A model generated the notes under the pieces. The model had not been told where the DNA came from and made no database searches. It saw only the letters and a program-made list of their open reading frames with translations. Of a stretch of DNA of 64,000 nucleotides, positions 52,929 through 61,820 are shown one piece after another. The DNA is from Rhodoligotrophos sp. CJ14. GTDB taxonomy: Bacteria > Pseudomonadota > Alphaproteobacteria > Rhizobiales > Im1. The DNA lies in NCBI RefSeq assembly GCF_038811545.1, contig NZ_CP133319.1, positions 2,509,516 to 2,573,515 on the forward strand. The letters are read 5' to 3'. The translations under genes were made by a program, and so were the position numbers. Position 1 is the first letter of the stretch. Every line of letters begins with the position of its first letter.

Positions 52929-53453
52929 TCATGCCTTGGGCGTGCGCCCGAACATGTGAAATTGGCGGCGATGGTAGAGGAGGACCTCGCTATGGGCCTC
53001 TGCTGGTAGGCCCGCGCTGAGGACTTGGCCTATGAGAATGTCATGATCCCCGACGGTCATTCGCTGGTGGGTCGAGCACACGAGATAGGCGCCGGCAGCA
53101 CTCAGGATAGGCATCTCATGCAGGCCGGGCCTGAAGTCGCCGCTTGCGAACTTATCCGCGCCTCGCGACGCGAAGCGCTGAGCAACCTCCTGATGCTCTC
53201 GCGTGAGGATGCTGATGGCGAAATGCGGTGCGTTCCGGAAGGCCGGGTAGCATTGTGCGCTGTGAGCGAGGCAAACCAGCACCAAAGGTGGTTCGAGCGA
53301 TACGGCCGAGAACGATGTCGCCGTGAAGCCCCACCGCTCGCCCGCGCTGTCAATGGTGGTGGCGATGACGACACTGGCCGCAATCTGCGCAAGACACGCC
53401 TTGAACATGGCGGCATCGGGCGGCTGGTCAGGGGATGGGGAGGTATGTCGCAT
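52929..53453 (-). CDS. Flavin reductase (FMN-binding split-barrel)
   Basis: A 174-residue reductase of the flavin-reductase-like family, supplying FMNH2 to the LLM monooxygenase immediately downstream. Motifs: WGFTATSFSAVSLEPPLVLV (about 48) and ILTREHQEVAQRFAS (about 90). The ATG at 53453 is used (GGGGG upstream); a GTG at 53480 would overlap the IclR gene's stop. A 3-bp gap to the monooxygenase and about 23 bp from the IclR stop indicate one transcript. Confidence 0.85.
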   Translation of the reverse strand: MRHTSPSPDQPPDAAMFKACLAQIAASVVIATTIDSAGERWGFTATSFSAVSLEPPLVLVCLAHSAQCYPAFRNAPHFAISILTREHQEVAQRFASRGADKFASGDFRPGLHEMPILSAAGAYLVCSTHQRMTVGDHDILIGQVLSAGLPAEAHSEVLLYHRRQFHMFGRTPKA

Positions 53454-53476
53454 GTTTTGCCCCCGGCAATTGTAAA

Positions 53477-54280
53477 TCACGCAGCCTCTTCCGGCGCTGG
53501 TGCTTGGTAGCCCAGCTTGGCGGAAACGGTCGCGGCGGCGGTGATGACGAGCGGGATACAGGCGCGTGCCCGCTCGATCCCGAAGCGGTATTTCGGTCCA
53601 TAGGCCCCCAGCGCGGCGACGACGTTGCCGGCGGAATCGCGGATCGGCGCGGCGATGGCGATGATCTCCTCGTCATGGGTGCCATCGGCGAGCGCATAGC
53701 CATTTTGACGGACCCGCTCGAGCTCTCGCGCCAGCGCCTCATGCGATACGATGGAACGGGCGGTCAATGCGGGGAGAGGCAATTCACGTAGCCGCTCGAG
53801 TTCGGACTGAGGCTGATGAGCGAGCAATACGAGACCGAGCGCAGTGGTGGCGGCCGGTGCGCGCCCGCCCACCGGGACGACCACCTGAACCAAATGTCGG
53901 CAATGGATCCGATGGTCGAAGATCACTTCGCCCGGTGAATGGTAATGGGCGACGTGGCTGTTTTCATCGGACTGCTCGGTCAACAGCACCAGCGTGTCAT
54001 GCGCCAGCGAGCTGATATTGAACCGCTCGCCAGCACGCTGACCGATCTCCCAGAGGCGCCTTCCCACAGCATAAGCAGCCGTGCCCTTCTGTCGCATCAC
54101 GTAATTTCGCGCCTCCAGATTGGCGAGGATGGCGTGCACCCCTGCCTTGCTCAACCCGAGGCGCACTGCGATCTCGCTCACGCCCAATGCGCCCGGCGAC
54201 ATCGCGATGAGCTCCAAGATGTCGATGGAGTGATTGAGCGATTGCAGGAAGCGCTTTGGACGGCCTTCGACCATAGTCAT
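53477..54280 (-). CDS. IclR-family regulator
   Basis: A 267-residue IclR regulator: N-terminal helix-turn-helix (LGVSEIAVRLGLSKAGVHAI, ANLEARNYV) and a C-terminal ligand-binding domain ending IRDSAGNVVAALGAYGPKYRF. It heads the minus-strand catabolic cluster and is divergent from the amidohydrolase at 54423. It probably controls both, with the pathway substrate or an intermediate as effector. A near-palindrome at 54288-54313 is the candidate operator. Confidence 0.85.
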   Translation of the reverse strand: MTMVEGRPKRFLQSLNHSIDILELIAMSPGALGVSEIAVRLGLSKAGVHAILANLEARNYVMRQKGTAAYAVGRRLWEIGQRAGERFNISSLAHDTLVLLTEQSDENSHVAHYHSPGEVIFDHRIHCRHLVQVVVPVGGRAPAATTALGLVLLAHQPQSELERLRELPLPALTARSIVSHEALARELERVRQNGYALADGTHDEEIIAIAAPIRDSAGNVVAALGAYGPKYRFGIERARACIPLVITAAATVSAKLGYQAPAPEEAA

Positions 54281-54287
54281 TCGCTGC

Positions 54288-54313
54288 TCGCGAACGTTAT
54301 TTACGTTGCGCGA
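54288..54313. promoter_or_regulatory. Candidate IclR operator
   Basis: AACGT-TATTT-ACGTT (54293-54307) is a perfect 5-5-5 inverted repeat. It is extended on both sides by CGCG with one inserted base on the right, giving CGCGAACGT against ACGTTGCGCG. It lies just before the IclR start and 110 bp before the divergent amidohydrolase. Confidence 0.4.
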
Positions 54314-54422
54314 ACTGTAAGGGCGTGGCTATCCTTCTGTCAATCTCGCCCGCGACAGGAATCGAGGTGACGCTCCCCCCAAACGAGGCGGGGCGGCGGG
54401 AAATGCAGCAGGAGCAAACAGT

Positions 54423-55409
54423 ATGGCGGTTGAAATCGAGCCAGTTTTAGAGCCGGAACGGGAGATTATCGATCCTCATCACCATCTCTGGGACCGGCCG
54501 GACCACCGATACCTCGCTGACGAGCTGGCCAGGGACCTCAATAGCGGACACCGAATCGCCGCGACGGTCTTCGTGCAATGCCGCTCATCCTATTTTGCTC
54601 ATGCGCCCGCAGCGCTTCAGCCCGTCGGTGAAACCCGATTCGTAGCGGAACAGCACGAGCGAGCCGCCGCACTGACGGCTGCCGATGTCTGCGCGGGGAT
54701 CATCGGCTATGCGGATCTCCGATTGGGGGTGGAGATTGAACCTGTGCTCGACGCGCATCTCAGCGAAGGAAAAGGCCGCTTCCGGGGCATTCGCCAGATC
54801 CTCGCCTGGGATGCTTCTCCTGAGGTGGTTTTGCCGGGTTATGAAGTTGGTCCTGACATTATGGAGGATGCGAGCTTTCGCGCGGGCTTCGCCTCCCTGT
54901 CCCGTAAAAGCCTCGTCTTCGATGCGCTCGTTTTTCACCCGCAACTGCCGGATCTAGCGAAACTTGCCGCCGCCTTTCCGGACGTGTCGATCATCCTCAA
55001 CCATGCAGGTCTCCCACTTTCGGTCGGGCCCTATTCTGGCCGGAGTGCAGACGTCACTGCGGCATGGCAGCAAGGAATGAGCATCTTGGCAGAATGCCCC
55101 AATGTCTTCGTCAAGCTCGGCGGCTTTGCCATGCCGCTGGTCGGGTTGGCGGCGACAAAGCCCGAAGAGGCTGAGGCGCAGCCCCGTTCCGCAGCGCTTG
55201 CGGATATTTGGGCGCCCTATTTTCACCAGTGCATTGATCTGTTTGGCCCGGCACGGTGCATGTTCGAAAGCAATTTCCCCGTGGAGCGTCTTGGGGGTGA
55301 TTATCGCGCCATCTGGAATGCATTCAAGCGGATTGCGCGACCTTACAGCGAGGCGGAGAAGCAGTGGCTCTTTGCCGAAACAGCGCGCAAGGCTTATCGG
55401 CTCGCCTGA
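54423..55409 (+). CDS. Amidohydrolase_2-family hydrolase
   Basis: A 328-residue TIM-barrel metallohydrolase of the amidohydrolase-2 family, near the 2-pyrone-4,6-dicarboxylate lactonase and 4-sulfomuconolactone hydrolase branch. The metal motif is IIDPHHHLWD at residue 15-24. Further: GRFRGIRQILAWD (about 118), VSIILNHAGLP (about 187) and CMFESNFPVER (about 282), with the late active-site Asp replaced by Glu/Ser in that segment. AGGAGC precedes the ATG. It is divergent from IclR and would open a lactone or cleave an amide in the cluster's pathway. Confidence 0.85.
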   Translation: MAVEIEPVLEPEREIIDPHHHLWDRPDHRYLADELARDLNSGHRIAATVFVQCRSSYFAHAPAALQPVGETRFVAEQHERAAALTAADVCAGIIGYADLRLGVEIEPVLDAHLSEGKGRFRGIRQILAWDASPEVVLPGYEVGPDIMEDASFRAGFASLSRKSLVFDALVFHPQLPDLAKLAAAFPDVSIILNHAGLPLSVGPYSGRSADVTAAWQQGMSILAECPNVFVKLGGFAMPLVGLAATKPEEAEAQPRSAALADIWAPYFHQCIDLFGPARCMFESNFPVERLGGDYRAIWNAFKRIARPYSEAEKQWLFAETARKAYRLA

Positions 55410-55418
55410 GCACAGGTG
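55403..55418 (+). terminator. Hairpin over the amidohydrolase stop codon
   Basis: CGCCTG (55403-55408), loop AGCA, CAGGTG (55413-55418), with one G-U pair. It includes the TGA stop. It separates the gene from the convergent tRNA-Ala. There is no T-run. Confidence 0.3.
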
Positions 55419-55481
55419 CCGGCTCGCAGGCGCGGATACTAAGCTCGAAAGGAGCTATAATCTCGCTCTTCTAAGGTTGGA

Positions 55482-55557
<76 letters not shown>

Positions 55558-55661
55558 TGAACGCCTCCGGCCAGATCAGGCGGCTTGGGAACCACCCTGC
55601 CGAAGCAGCGCCGACTTCTTAGGCCGGCGTTGTTCCGAGATCAAGCATAAGTTCGCAGTTT

Positions 55662-56063
55662 TCAGGTCTCTTCGTCATCGTCATTGACGCCGATGATTCC
55701 GGTGACGTCCGGCCCTTCCTCATCATCATCTTCGAGGAAGGTGTCATCGTCCTTGACCACGTCATCATCCGCGATCTCGACATCCTCGATCGCAGGGACC
55801 TCGTCATCGTCCTTGTCCTCGCCCTCGATCTCATCGAGCGAGACCAGTTCGACATCGTCGAACTCATCCTCATCGGGGACGGCTACAGTCTTGGCGACCG
55901 GCGCAACGACCGCAGCATGCTGTTCCATCTTAGAGGGCAACAGTGCTTCAGCCACGAAGGTATAGCCACACTTCGGACAGACGATGGGGTCCTTCTCGAG
56001 ATCATAAAAGCGCGAAGAACAGTTTGGGCAGCTGCGCTTGGTTCCAAGTTCCGGTTTGACCAC
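55662..56063 (-). CDS. TIGR02300 / FYDLN acid domain protein
   Basis: A 133-residue protein: an N-terminal zinc-knuckle with two CxxC pairs (SCPNCSSRFYDLEKDPIVCP, then KCGYTF) and a C-terminal half that is almost all Asp and Glu. This layout is typical of a conserved alphaproteobacterial family of unknown function, named for FYDLN (here FYDLE). It is divergent from aroA and close to the tRNA-Ala, a neighbourhood I recall as common in Hyphomicrobiales. Confidence 0.87.
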   Translation of the reverse strand: MVKPELGTKRSCPNCSSRFYDLEKDPIVCPKCGYTFVAEALLPSKMEQHAAVVAPVAKTVAVPDEDEFDDVELVSLDEIEGEDKDDDEVPAIEDVEIADDDVVKDDDTFLEDDDEEGPDVTGIIGVNDDDEET

Positions 56064-56207
56064 CGATTTGACCCTTGCGTAATTCTGGATTGCTCAATCC
56101 CCATGCCATGCGCCTCCGCGGCTGTCAAAAGCAAATGGCAAAGATGACGGGGAGCTCCCTATATGGTACCACCCGGCCGGTTCGCAAGCATTTTGGACAG
56201 ATCAGGC

Positions 56208-57551
56208 ATGTCAGACGACGCCAAGTCGCCCCTTACCTCTCGCCACTCGACCGGACTTACCGGCCGCATCCGGGTACCGGGTGATAAGTCGATCTCCCAT
56301 CGCGCCCTCATGCTCGGTGCGCTGACTGTGGGCGAGACGGTGATCGAGGGGCTGCTCGAGGCCGAGGACGTGCTGGCAACCGCCGCCGCCATGCAGGCGC
56401 TTGGCGCGCAAGTTGCTCGTGACGAGACCGGCCAATGGCGCGTTCATGGCGTCGGTGTGGGCGGCTTCTCCCAGCCATCGTCACCGCTCGACTTTGGCAA
56501 TTCCGGCACCGGCGTCCGGCTCTGCATGGGGCTGATTGCCACAACCCCGATCGAGGCGGTTCTAACCGGGGATGCCTCCTTGCGCAAACGTCCCATGGGC
56601 CGTGTGGTGCTGCCGCTGGAGCAGATGGGCGCGCGCTTCACCTCGTCCGAAGGCGGCCGTCTGCCAGCCACGGTGACCGGCGCCCAGCGCGGCATTCCCA
56701 TCACCTACACCCTGCCGGTTGCTTCAGCCCAGGTGAAATCGGCCATCCTTCTCGCCGCGCTGAACACGCCGGGTGAGACGACCGTCATCGAGGCGGTGCC
56801 GACCCGCGACCATACCGAGCGTATGCTTCAAGCCTTTGGGGCCGATATCGCCACCCAGCCCGAAGGCAATGGCCGGCGCATCACGGTGCGTGGCTATAAA
56901 GAGCTGACCCCGCAGCCGATCACTGTTCCCGCGGACCCAAGCTCAGCGGCTTTTCCGCTGGTTGCCGCGCTCATCACTGAAGGATCGCATATCGTCCTTG
57001 AGAATGTGATGCTCAATCCCACCCGTACCGGCCTCGTACAAACCCTGGTCGAGATGGGCGGTGATGTCCAGATCCATAATGAGCGCTCGGCCGGAGGCGA
57101 GCCGGTCGGCGATATCGAGGTCAGATCGAGCCGTCTCAAGGGCGTGAGCGTGCCTCCCGAGCGCGCCGCCTCGATGATCGATGAATATCCGATCCTCGCC
57201 ATCGCCGCTGCCTGCGCGGAAGGCCGCACGGAGATGAAGGGGCTCGACGAGCTGAAGGTCAAGGAGAGCGACCGCCTTGCGGCAATTGTGGCGGGTTTGG
57301 CCGCCAATGGCGTACCGCACGAGGTGGGCGACAACTGGCTTGTGGTCGAGGGCTCGGGTCCGGGCGATAGGCCCCGGGGCGGCGGCTTGGTCGAGACCCA
57401 TATGGATCACCGGATCGCGATGGCCTTTCTGACCTTGGGCCTTGCAGCACGAGAGCCGGTGGTGGTGGATGATGGTCGTATGATCGCCACCAGCTTCCCG
57501 TCTTTCATGTCCCTCATGCGCGGGCTCGGCGCGACAATTGCGGAGGCCTGA
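56208..57551 (+). CDS. aroA: 3-phosphoshikimate 1-carboxyvinyltransferase (EPSP synthase), class II
   Basis: A 447-residue enzyme of the shikimate pathway joining shikimate-3-phosphate and PEP. Motifs: [78 protein letters not shown] and [23 protein letters not shown] and NPTR assign it to class II. The site that is Ala in the glyphosate-tolerant CP4 enzyme (FGNAATG) is Gly here (FGNSGTG). The start at 56208 fits the family; an in-frame ATG at 56163 with a better ribosome site (GGGGAG) is an alternative. It is not followed by cmk and rpsA as is usual in the class. Confidence 0.93.
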   Translation: MSDDAKSPLTSRHSTGLTGRIRVPGDKSISHRALMLGALTVGETVIEGLLEAEDVLATAAAMQALGAQVARDETGQWRVHGVGVGGFSQPSSPLDFGNSGTGVRLCMGLIATTPIEAVLTGDASLRKRPMGRVVLPLEQMGARFTSSEGGRLPATVTGAQRGIPITYTLPVASAQVKSAILLAALNTPGETTVIEAVPTRDHTERMLQAFGADIATQPEGNGRRITVRGYKELTPQPITVPADPSSAAFPLVAALITEGSHIVLENVMLNPTRTGLVQTLVEMGGDVQIHNERSAGGEPVGDIEVRSSRLKGVSVPPERAASMIDEYPILAIAAACAEGRTEMKGLDELKVKESDRLAAIVAGLAANGVPHEVGDNWLVVEGSGPGDRPRGGGLVETHMDHRIAMAFLTLGLAAREPVVVDDGRMIATSFPSFMSLMRGLGATIAEA

Positions 57552-57554
57552 GAC

Positions 57555-57585
57555 CTGAGGAGCCTGCGGGCTCTTCGCTCCTCAG
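57555..57585. terminator. Hairpin between aroA and convergent permease gene
   Basis: CTGAGGAGC (57555-57563) and GCTCCTCAG (57577-57585) form a perfect 9-bp stem. An alternative inner stem GAGCC-TGCG-GGCTC exists. The permease stop codon lies within the right arm; aroA ended 4 bp before the left arm. A likely bidirectional terminator without T-run. Confidence 0.45.
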
Positions 57586-58769
57586 TGATAGGGGTCGGCC
57601 GCATCCCGCAGGCCATCGCCAAGGAAGTTGAACGCCAGGATCACCAGGATCACGGGCACCATGGGCGTGATGATCCATGGATAGAACTCGATCGCAGCGA
57701 GATTCTGCGCCTCGTTCAGCAGCACGCCCCAGCTTGTAATGGGCGGGCGCAGGCCAAGGCCGAGGAAGGACAGCGCCGTCTCGCCGAGGATCATGGCCGG
57801 CACGGAGAGCGTGGCGCTGGCGATCAAATGGCTCATGAAATTCGGCACCAGATGCCGGCCGATCACCCGCGACGGCTTCGCACCCATCAGCACCGCGGCC
57901 GTGGTGAAGTCCTCCTCCCGTAATGCCAGGAATTTCGATCGCACGGAGCGGGCAAGCCCCGGCCAATCGAGCAGCCCCAGAATGATCGTGATGCCGAAAT
58001 AGATCACGATAGGCGACCAGGTCACCGGCAGGGCGGCGGAAAGGGCAAGCCAGAGCGGCAGTTCCGGCAAAGAGCGTAGGATCTCGATCACCCTCTGGAT
58101 CGATGCATCGATCCAGCCGCCGAAATAGCCGGCCATGCCGCCCAAAGTGATGCCGAGAATGAAGGAGATCGTAATGCCGATCAGCCCGACGGTCAGCGAA
58201 ATGCGTGTGCCATAAATGATCCGGCTGAGCATGTCCCGTCCCAACCGGTCGGTGCCCAGCGGAAAGAACACCCCGCCTTCTGCCGGGCAGACCAGGTGAA
58301 GGCTGCCGGGCACCATATCGAACAGCTCGTAAGGATCCCCGTGGCAGAAGAAGCGCAGCGGATAGACCTTCTCGTGGTTGACGCTATAGTCCCAACGGAA
58401 GGTTTCGAGATTGGCTTGCGAATCATAGCCATAGACGAAGGGCCCGATGAACTCTCCGTCATGGAAGAAGTGAATGGTTTGCGGCGGTGCGTAGAGATAG
58501 TTTGCATGCCGGGTCGTGCTGTTATAGGGCGCCAGGAACTCGGTGAAAGGAATGCTGAGATACATGAGCAGCAGGAAGATGCCGGATGCCACGGCAACTT
58601 TGTGCCGCTTCAGCTTCCACCACATCATCCGCCAGCCTGATGCGAGATAGATGCGCTCCTGCGCCGGGCTGAGCGTCTCGGCCTCGTAAGGGTTGAACGG
58701 CTCCCGCGAGACGTAATGCGGCAGGCTCGAGCGTGGCTGCGAGCCGGGATGACCTAACTGCTGGCTCAT
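57582..58769 (-). CDS. Peptide/opine-type ABC transporter permease (DppC/YejE-like)
   Basis: A 395-residue permease, about 100 longer than DppC because of a large periplasmic segment (about 80-180; YLYAPPQTIHFFHDGEFIG, FFCHGDPYELFDMVPGS) after the first membrane helix. Then FPLGTDRLGRDMLSRIIYGT (about 172) and the coupling loop DFTTAAVLMGAKPSRVIGRH, ending in FLGDGLRDAADPY. Its start overlaps the other permease by 4 bp. Last gene of the operon. Confidence 0.88.
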   Translation of the reverse strand: MSQQLGHPGSQPRSSLPHYVSREPFNPYEAETLSPAQERIYLASGWRMMWWKLKRHKVAVASGIFLLLMYLSIPFTEFLAPYNSTTRHANYLYAPPQTIHFFHDGEFIGPFVYGYDSQANLETFRWDYSVNHEKVYPLRFFCHGDPYELFDMVPGSLHLVCPAEGGVFFPLGTDRLGRDMLSRIIYGTRISLTVGLIGITISFILGITLGGMAGYFGGWIDASIQRVIEILRSLPELPLWLALSAALPVTWSPIVIYFGITIILGLLDWPGLARSVRSKFLALREEDFTTAAVLMGAKPSRVIGRHLVPNFMSHLIASATLSVPAMILGETALSFLGLGLRPPITSWGVLLNEAQNLAAIEFYPWIITPMVPVILVILAFNFLGDGLRDAADPYH

Positions 58770-59791
58770 CTCCGCGCCTCGCCGTCGAAGCGGATGCGCG
58801 GATCAAGCACGGCCAGCAGCAGATCGGAAACCAGCATCCCCACCAGCGTGAGCACCGTCACGAACAGCAGGATGAAACCGGCGAGATATTGATCCTGGCT
58901 GGTGAGGCTGTCGAGCAGCACCGGCCCGATCGTCGGCAGGTTGAGCACCACCGACACGATCACCGAGCCTGACACCAGGCTCGGCAGCAGATTGCCGATA
59001 TCCGAGATGAAGGGGTTAAGAGCCATGCGCAGCGGATATTTCCAGAGCAGCCGTCGCTCCGTGAGCCCCTTGGCGCGCGCCGTCGTGACATATTGCTTAT
59101 GCAGCTCGTCCAGCAGGTTCGCCCGCAGCCGCCGGATCATGGCGGCAGTGCCGGTGGTGCCGATCACGATCACCGGCACGATCAGGTGAGCCAGAATCGA
59201 GCCGACTTTTCCCCAGCTCCAGGGCTGGCCAATATAGGTTGGATCCATGAGGCCGCCGACGGAAATCCCGAACCAGACATTCGCGAAATAGAGCATGGCC
59301 AGGCCGAGAAGGAAATTGGGCGTGGCAAGCCCGAGATAGCCGAGAAAGGTGAAGCCATAATCCCCGATGGAATATTGTCGCGTTGCCGAGTAGATGCCGA
59401 TCGGGAACGACACGATATAGATGAAGAGGACGACGGCAGCATTGAGAATGATGGTCAAAAGCAAACCATCGCCGACAACGTCCCGGACCGGCTTTTGATG
59501 CTCGAATGACCAGCCCCAATTCCCCTGGAGCAGGCCGTTGAACCCATGCGAGCCCGGCAGGAAGCCCACCCAGCGACCATATTGGACATACCAGGGCTGA
59601 TCGAACCCATATTCCTTGCGCAGGAATTCGAGCTTCTCCAGTCCCGCAGCCTCGCCGCGCGACCTGAGCTCCGCGATCTGGTTGGAGAGATAGTCCCCCG
59701 GCGGAAGCTGGATGATCACGAACATCAACAGGCTGATCACGATCAGCGTCGGAATCATCACCAGCAGACGCTGCACGATGTAGCGAAGCAT
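58766..59791 (-). CDS. Peptide/opine-type ABC transporter permease (DppB/YejB-like)
   Basis: A 341-residue permease with the family N-terminus RYIVQRLLVMIPTLIVISLL, a periplasmic segment of about 70 residues, and the loop QYVTTARAKGLTERRLLWKY (about 233). PTIGPVLLDSLTSQDQYLAGF is typical of the DppB fold. ATGA overlap with the following permease gene. Confidence 0.88.
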   Translation of the reverse strand: MLRYIVQRLLVMIPTLIVISLLMFVIIQLPPGDYLSNQIAELRSRGEAAGLEKLEFLRKEYGFDQPWYVQYGRWVGFLPGSHGFNGLLQGNWGWSFEHQKPVRDVVGDGLLLTIILNAAVVLFIYIVSFPIGIYSATRQYSIGDYGFTFLGYLGLATPNFLLGLAMLYFANVWFGISVGGLMDPTYIGQPWSWGKVGSILAHLIVPVIVIGTTGTAAMIRRLRANLLDELHKQYVTTARAKGLTERRLLWKYPLRMALNPFISDIGNLLPSLVSGSVIVSVVLNLPTIGPVLLDSLTSQDQYLAGFILLFVTVLTLVGMLVSDLLLAVLDPRIRFDGEARR

Positions 59792-59852
59792 CAGACTTCA
59801 GCGCTCCCACGCTGTCTTTTCTGGAGACCAATCAGCTGCGGCGGAGAGTACC

Positions 59853-61820
59853 TCATTGGGCGAACCAGAATTGATCCGGCCGGTATATGCCGAATTGCGC
59901 GCCCGGATCCCAGCCATAGAATGCTTCTTTGGGGATATTTCGCAGCCGGTTGGAAACGACCACGGGCTGCGGAACGCTGCCGACGATGCCGATGACGAAT
60001 TGCTGCTCGGCGTTGATTTGAAGCATCCGGTGCCAGATCTCCGCCCGCTGCTCGCTATCCGTTGCCGCGAACCACCGCTTGTAGAGGTCGATCAGTTCGC
60101 GCGCCTCCGGCACATCGGGCGCTTCGCCGGATTTGCCCTTCGTTTCGAAATATTCGCCCCATTTCGGCCAGGCGAGATTGTCTTGATGCGTTGGCGCGAG
60201 CTCGTCCGGCATCATGTCCGGCGTCGGAACGCCATTGTCCCAGCCCGACCAGGTGGTCATCATCACCTGGCCCGTATAGGCACGCTCTCTCAGGGATTCT
60301 CGCATGGACGGCTTGATCAGCAGACGGATACCGATCTTTGCCCAGTCCTCCGCGATGAGCTGCAGGATATCCACCTCCTGTGGATCCTCGCCCGCCGTCT
60401 CCACCACGATCTCCGCGCGCCGTCCGTCGGGCAGCAGCCGGTAATCGCTCGAGTCCCGCTTGGTAAGGCCGATCTCATCCAAGAGCTGGTTCGCCTCTTC
60501 CGGTGAATACTGGGTCCAAAGCTTGGCAACCGCCTCGTCATAGAGCGGGCTGCGGTCGAGGACGAAATTGCTCGAGGGTTTCGCGAGCCCGAGATAAAGC
60601 GTGCGGCTGATCAGATAGCGATCGATGCTGATCGAGAGCGCCCGGCGAAACGAGGGGTTGCGGAACAGCTTGCGCCACTCCGGATCTCTATAATTGAGGT
60701 CGGGATAAAGCGCGAGCTGTGCGCCTTTGCTGCTCGGCCAGAGCTCCACGTGATAGTCCGAGCGCTTCTCGTTGCGCTTGAGCACCGCAAGATCGGAGAA
60801 GTTGAGGCCTCGCGCCTGCAGATCGCTCTCACCGGCCGCGGTCTTGGCCGGGATCAGCCGGGCCGATGCCACATCCATGATGACCTCATCGGCATAGGGC
60901 AGCTGCTGACCCTTGGTGTCGATGCGGTGGAAAAACGGATTGCGGCGCATGATGAAGCGCGTGCTCGGCCCCAGCGTTATGTTCCGCCACGGCTCGAGCG
61001 TCGGCAATTCGATATTGTCGAAATCATACATCGTTTCGCGCCGGTTATGCAGCGCCGCCCAGTCGGTGACCCGATCGGCGGCGACCATGCGCGCAATCTG
61101 CTCGGGATCTCCGTATTTCTCGTGGAACTGCTTCATGTAGTGGGCCGGCATGTAGATGTATGTCGGCCGGGCCCGCGCCAGTTCTTGCAGGAAGGTCGGA
61201 TTAGGGTTTGACCAGGAATAGCGGACGGTGACCTCATCGATCACCTCGAATTTGGGAGCCTCGCCCTTGACCAGCAGGCTTGCCGGCGGTCCGCCCGGCG
61301 ACAAGACGGGGTTCGTGGCCACGTCTTCCCAGTAGTAGCGGAAATCTTCTGAGGTGAAGGGATAGCCGTCCGACCATTTATGACCACGCCTCAAGGTGAG
61401 CGTGAAGACGCGGTTATCGTTCTCCACCTTCACATCCTTGAGAATGTCGGGTTTGAGCTGAAGATCTGGCGTGTAGCCCACCAGCCGCGCATAGCCCCAG
61501 GCCACGATATACCGGATTGACTTCGGCCGGTCGATCAGGGTCCGAATGGCCCCTCCGTGCCGTCCGATTTCAAACCCCTGTGCGGGAAGGTCGACAACCA
61601 GCGGCTCTTCCGGCACACGCCGATCGACCGGCGGCAGACGCCCGGTCTCGACATCCCGCACAAGGCTCGGCGTCTCGACCAGTGGCGGCAGCCCTTGTGC
61701 ATGGCTCTCGCCCGCAGCCCATGAAATCAACAACAAGCCGAGCAGCAGGTACCGTGCTACCCGCCAGCCCGTCGCAGGCTCGAATGAGACCTGGACCGAT
61801 TTCAGGCGGCTTACCCTCAT
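59853..61820 (-). CDS. Peptide/opine-type ABC transporter, binding protein
   Basis: A 655-residue family-5 binding protein. A signal peptide follows an unusually long basic N-region of about 22 residues (YLLLGLLLISWAAGESHAQ, cleavage near 42). Motifs: FTLRRGHKWSDGYPFTSEDF (read TLTLRRGHKWSDG; about 138), LFRNPSFRRALSISIDR (about 385). It is about 120 residues longer than DppA, like the YejA-type proteins. It starts 4 bp inside the end of the double ATPase gene. Substrate unknown. Confidence 0.86.
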   Translation of the reverse strand: MRVSRLKSVQVSFEPATGWRVARYLLLGLLLISWAAGESHAQGLPPLVETPSLVRDVETGRLPPVDRRVPEEPLVVDLPAQGFEIGRHGGAIRTLIDRPKSIRYIVAWGYARLVGYTPDLQLKPDILKDVKVENDNRVFTLTLRRGHKWSDGYPFTSEDFRYYWEDVATNPVLSPGGPPASLLVKGEAPKFEVIDEVTVRYSWSNPNPTFLQELARARPTYIYMPAHYMKQFHEKYGDPEQIARMVAADRVTDWAALHNRRETMYDFDNIELPTLEPWRNITLGPSTRFIMRRNPFFHRIDTKGQQLPYADEVIMDVASARLIPAKTAAGESDLQARGLNFSDLAVLKRNEKRSDYHVELWPSSKGAQLALYPDLNYRDPEWRKLFRNPSFRRALSISIDRYLISRTLYLGLAKPSSNFVLDRSPLYDEAVAKLWTQYSPEEANQLLDEIGLTKRDSSDYRLLPDGRRAEIVVETAGEDPQEVDILQLIAEDWAKIGIRLLIKPSMRESLRERAYTGQVMMTTWSGWDNGVPTPDMMPDELAPTHQDNLAWPKWGEYFETKGKSGEAPDVPEARELIDLYKRWFAATDSEQRAEIWHRMLQINAEQQFVIGIVGSVPQPVVVSNRLRNIPKEAFYGWDPGAQFGIYRPDQFWFAQ

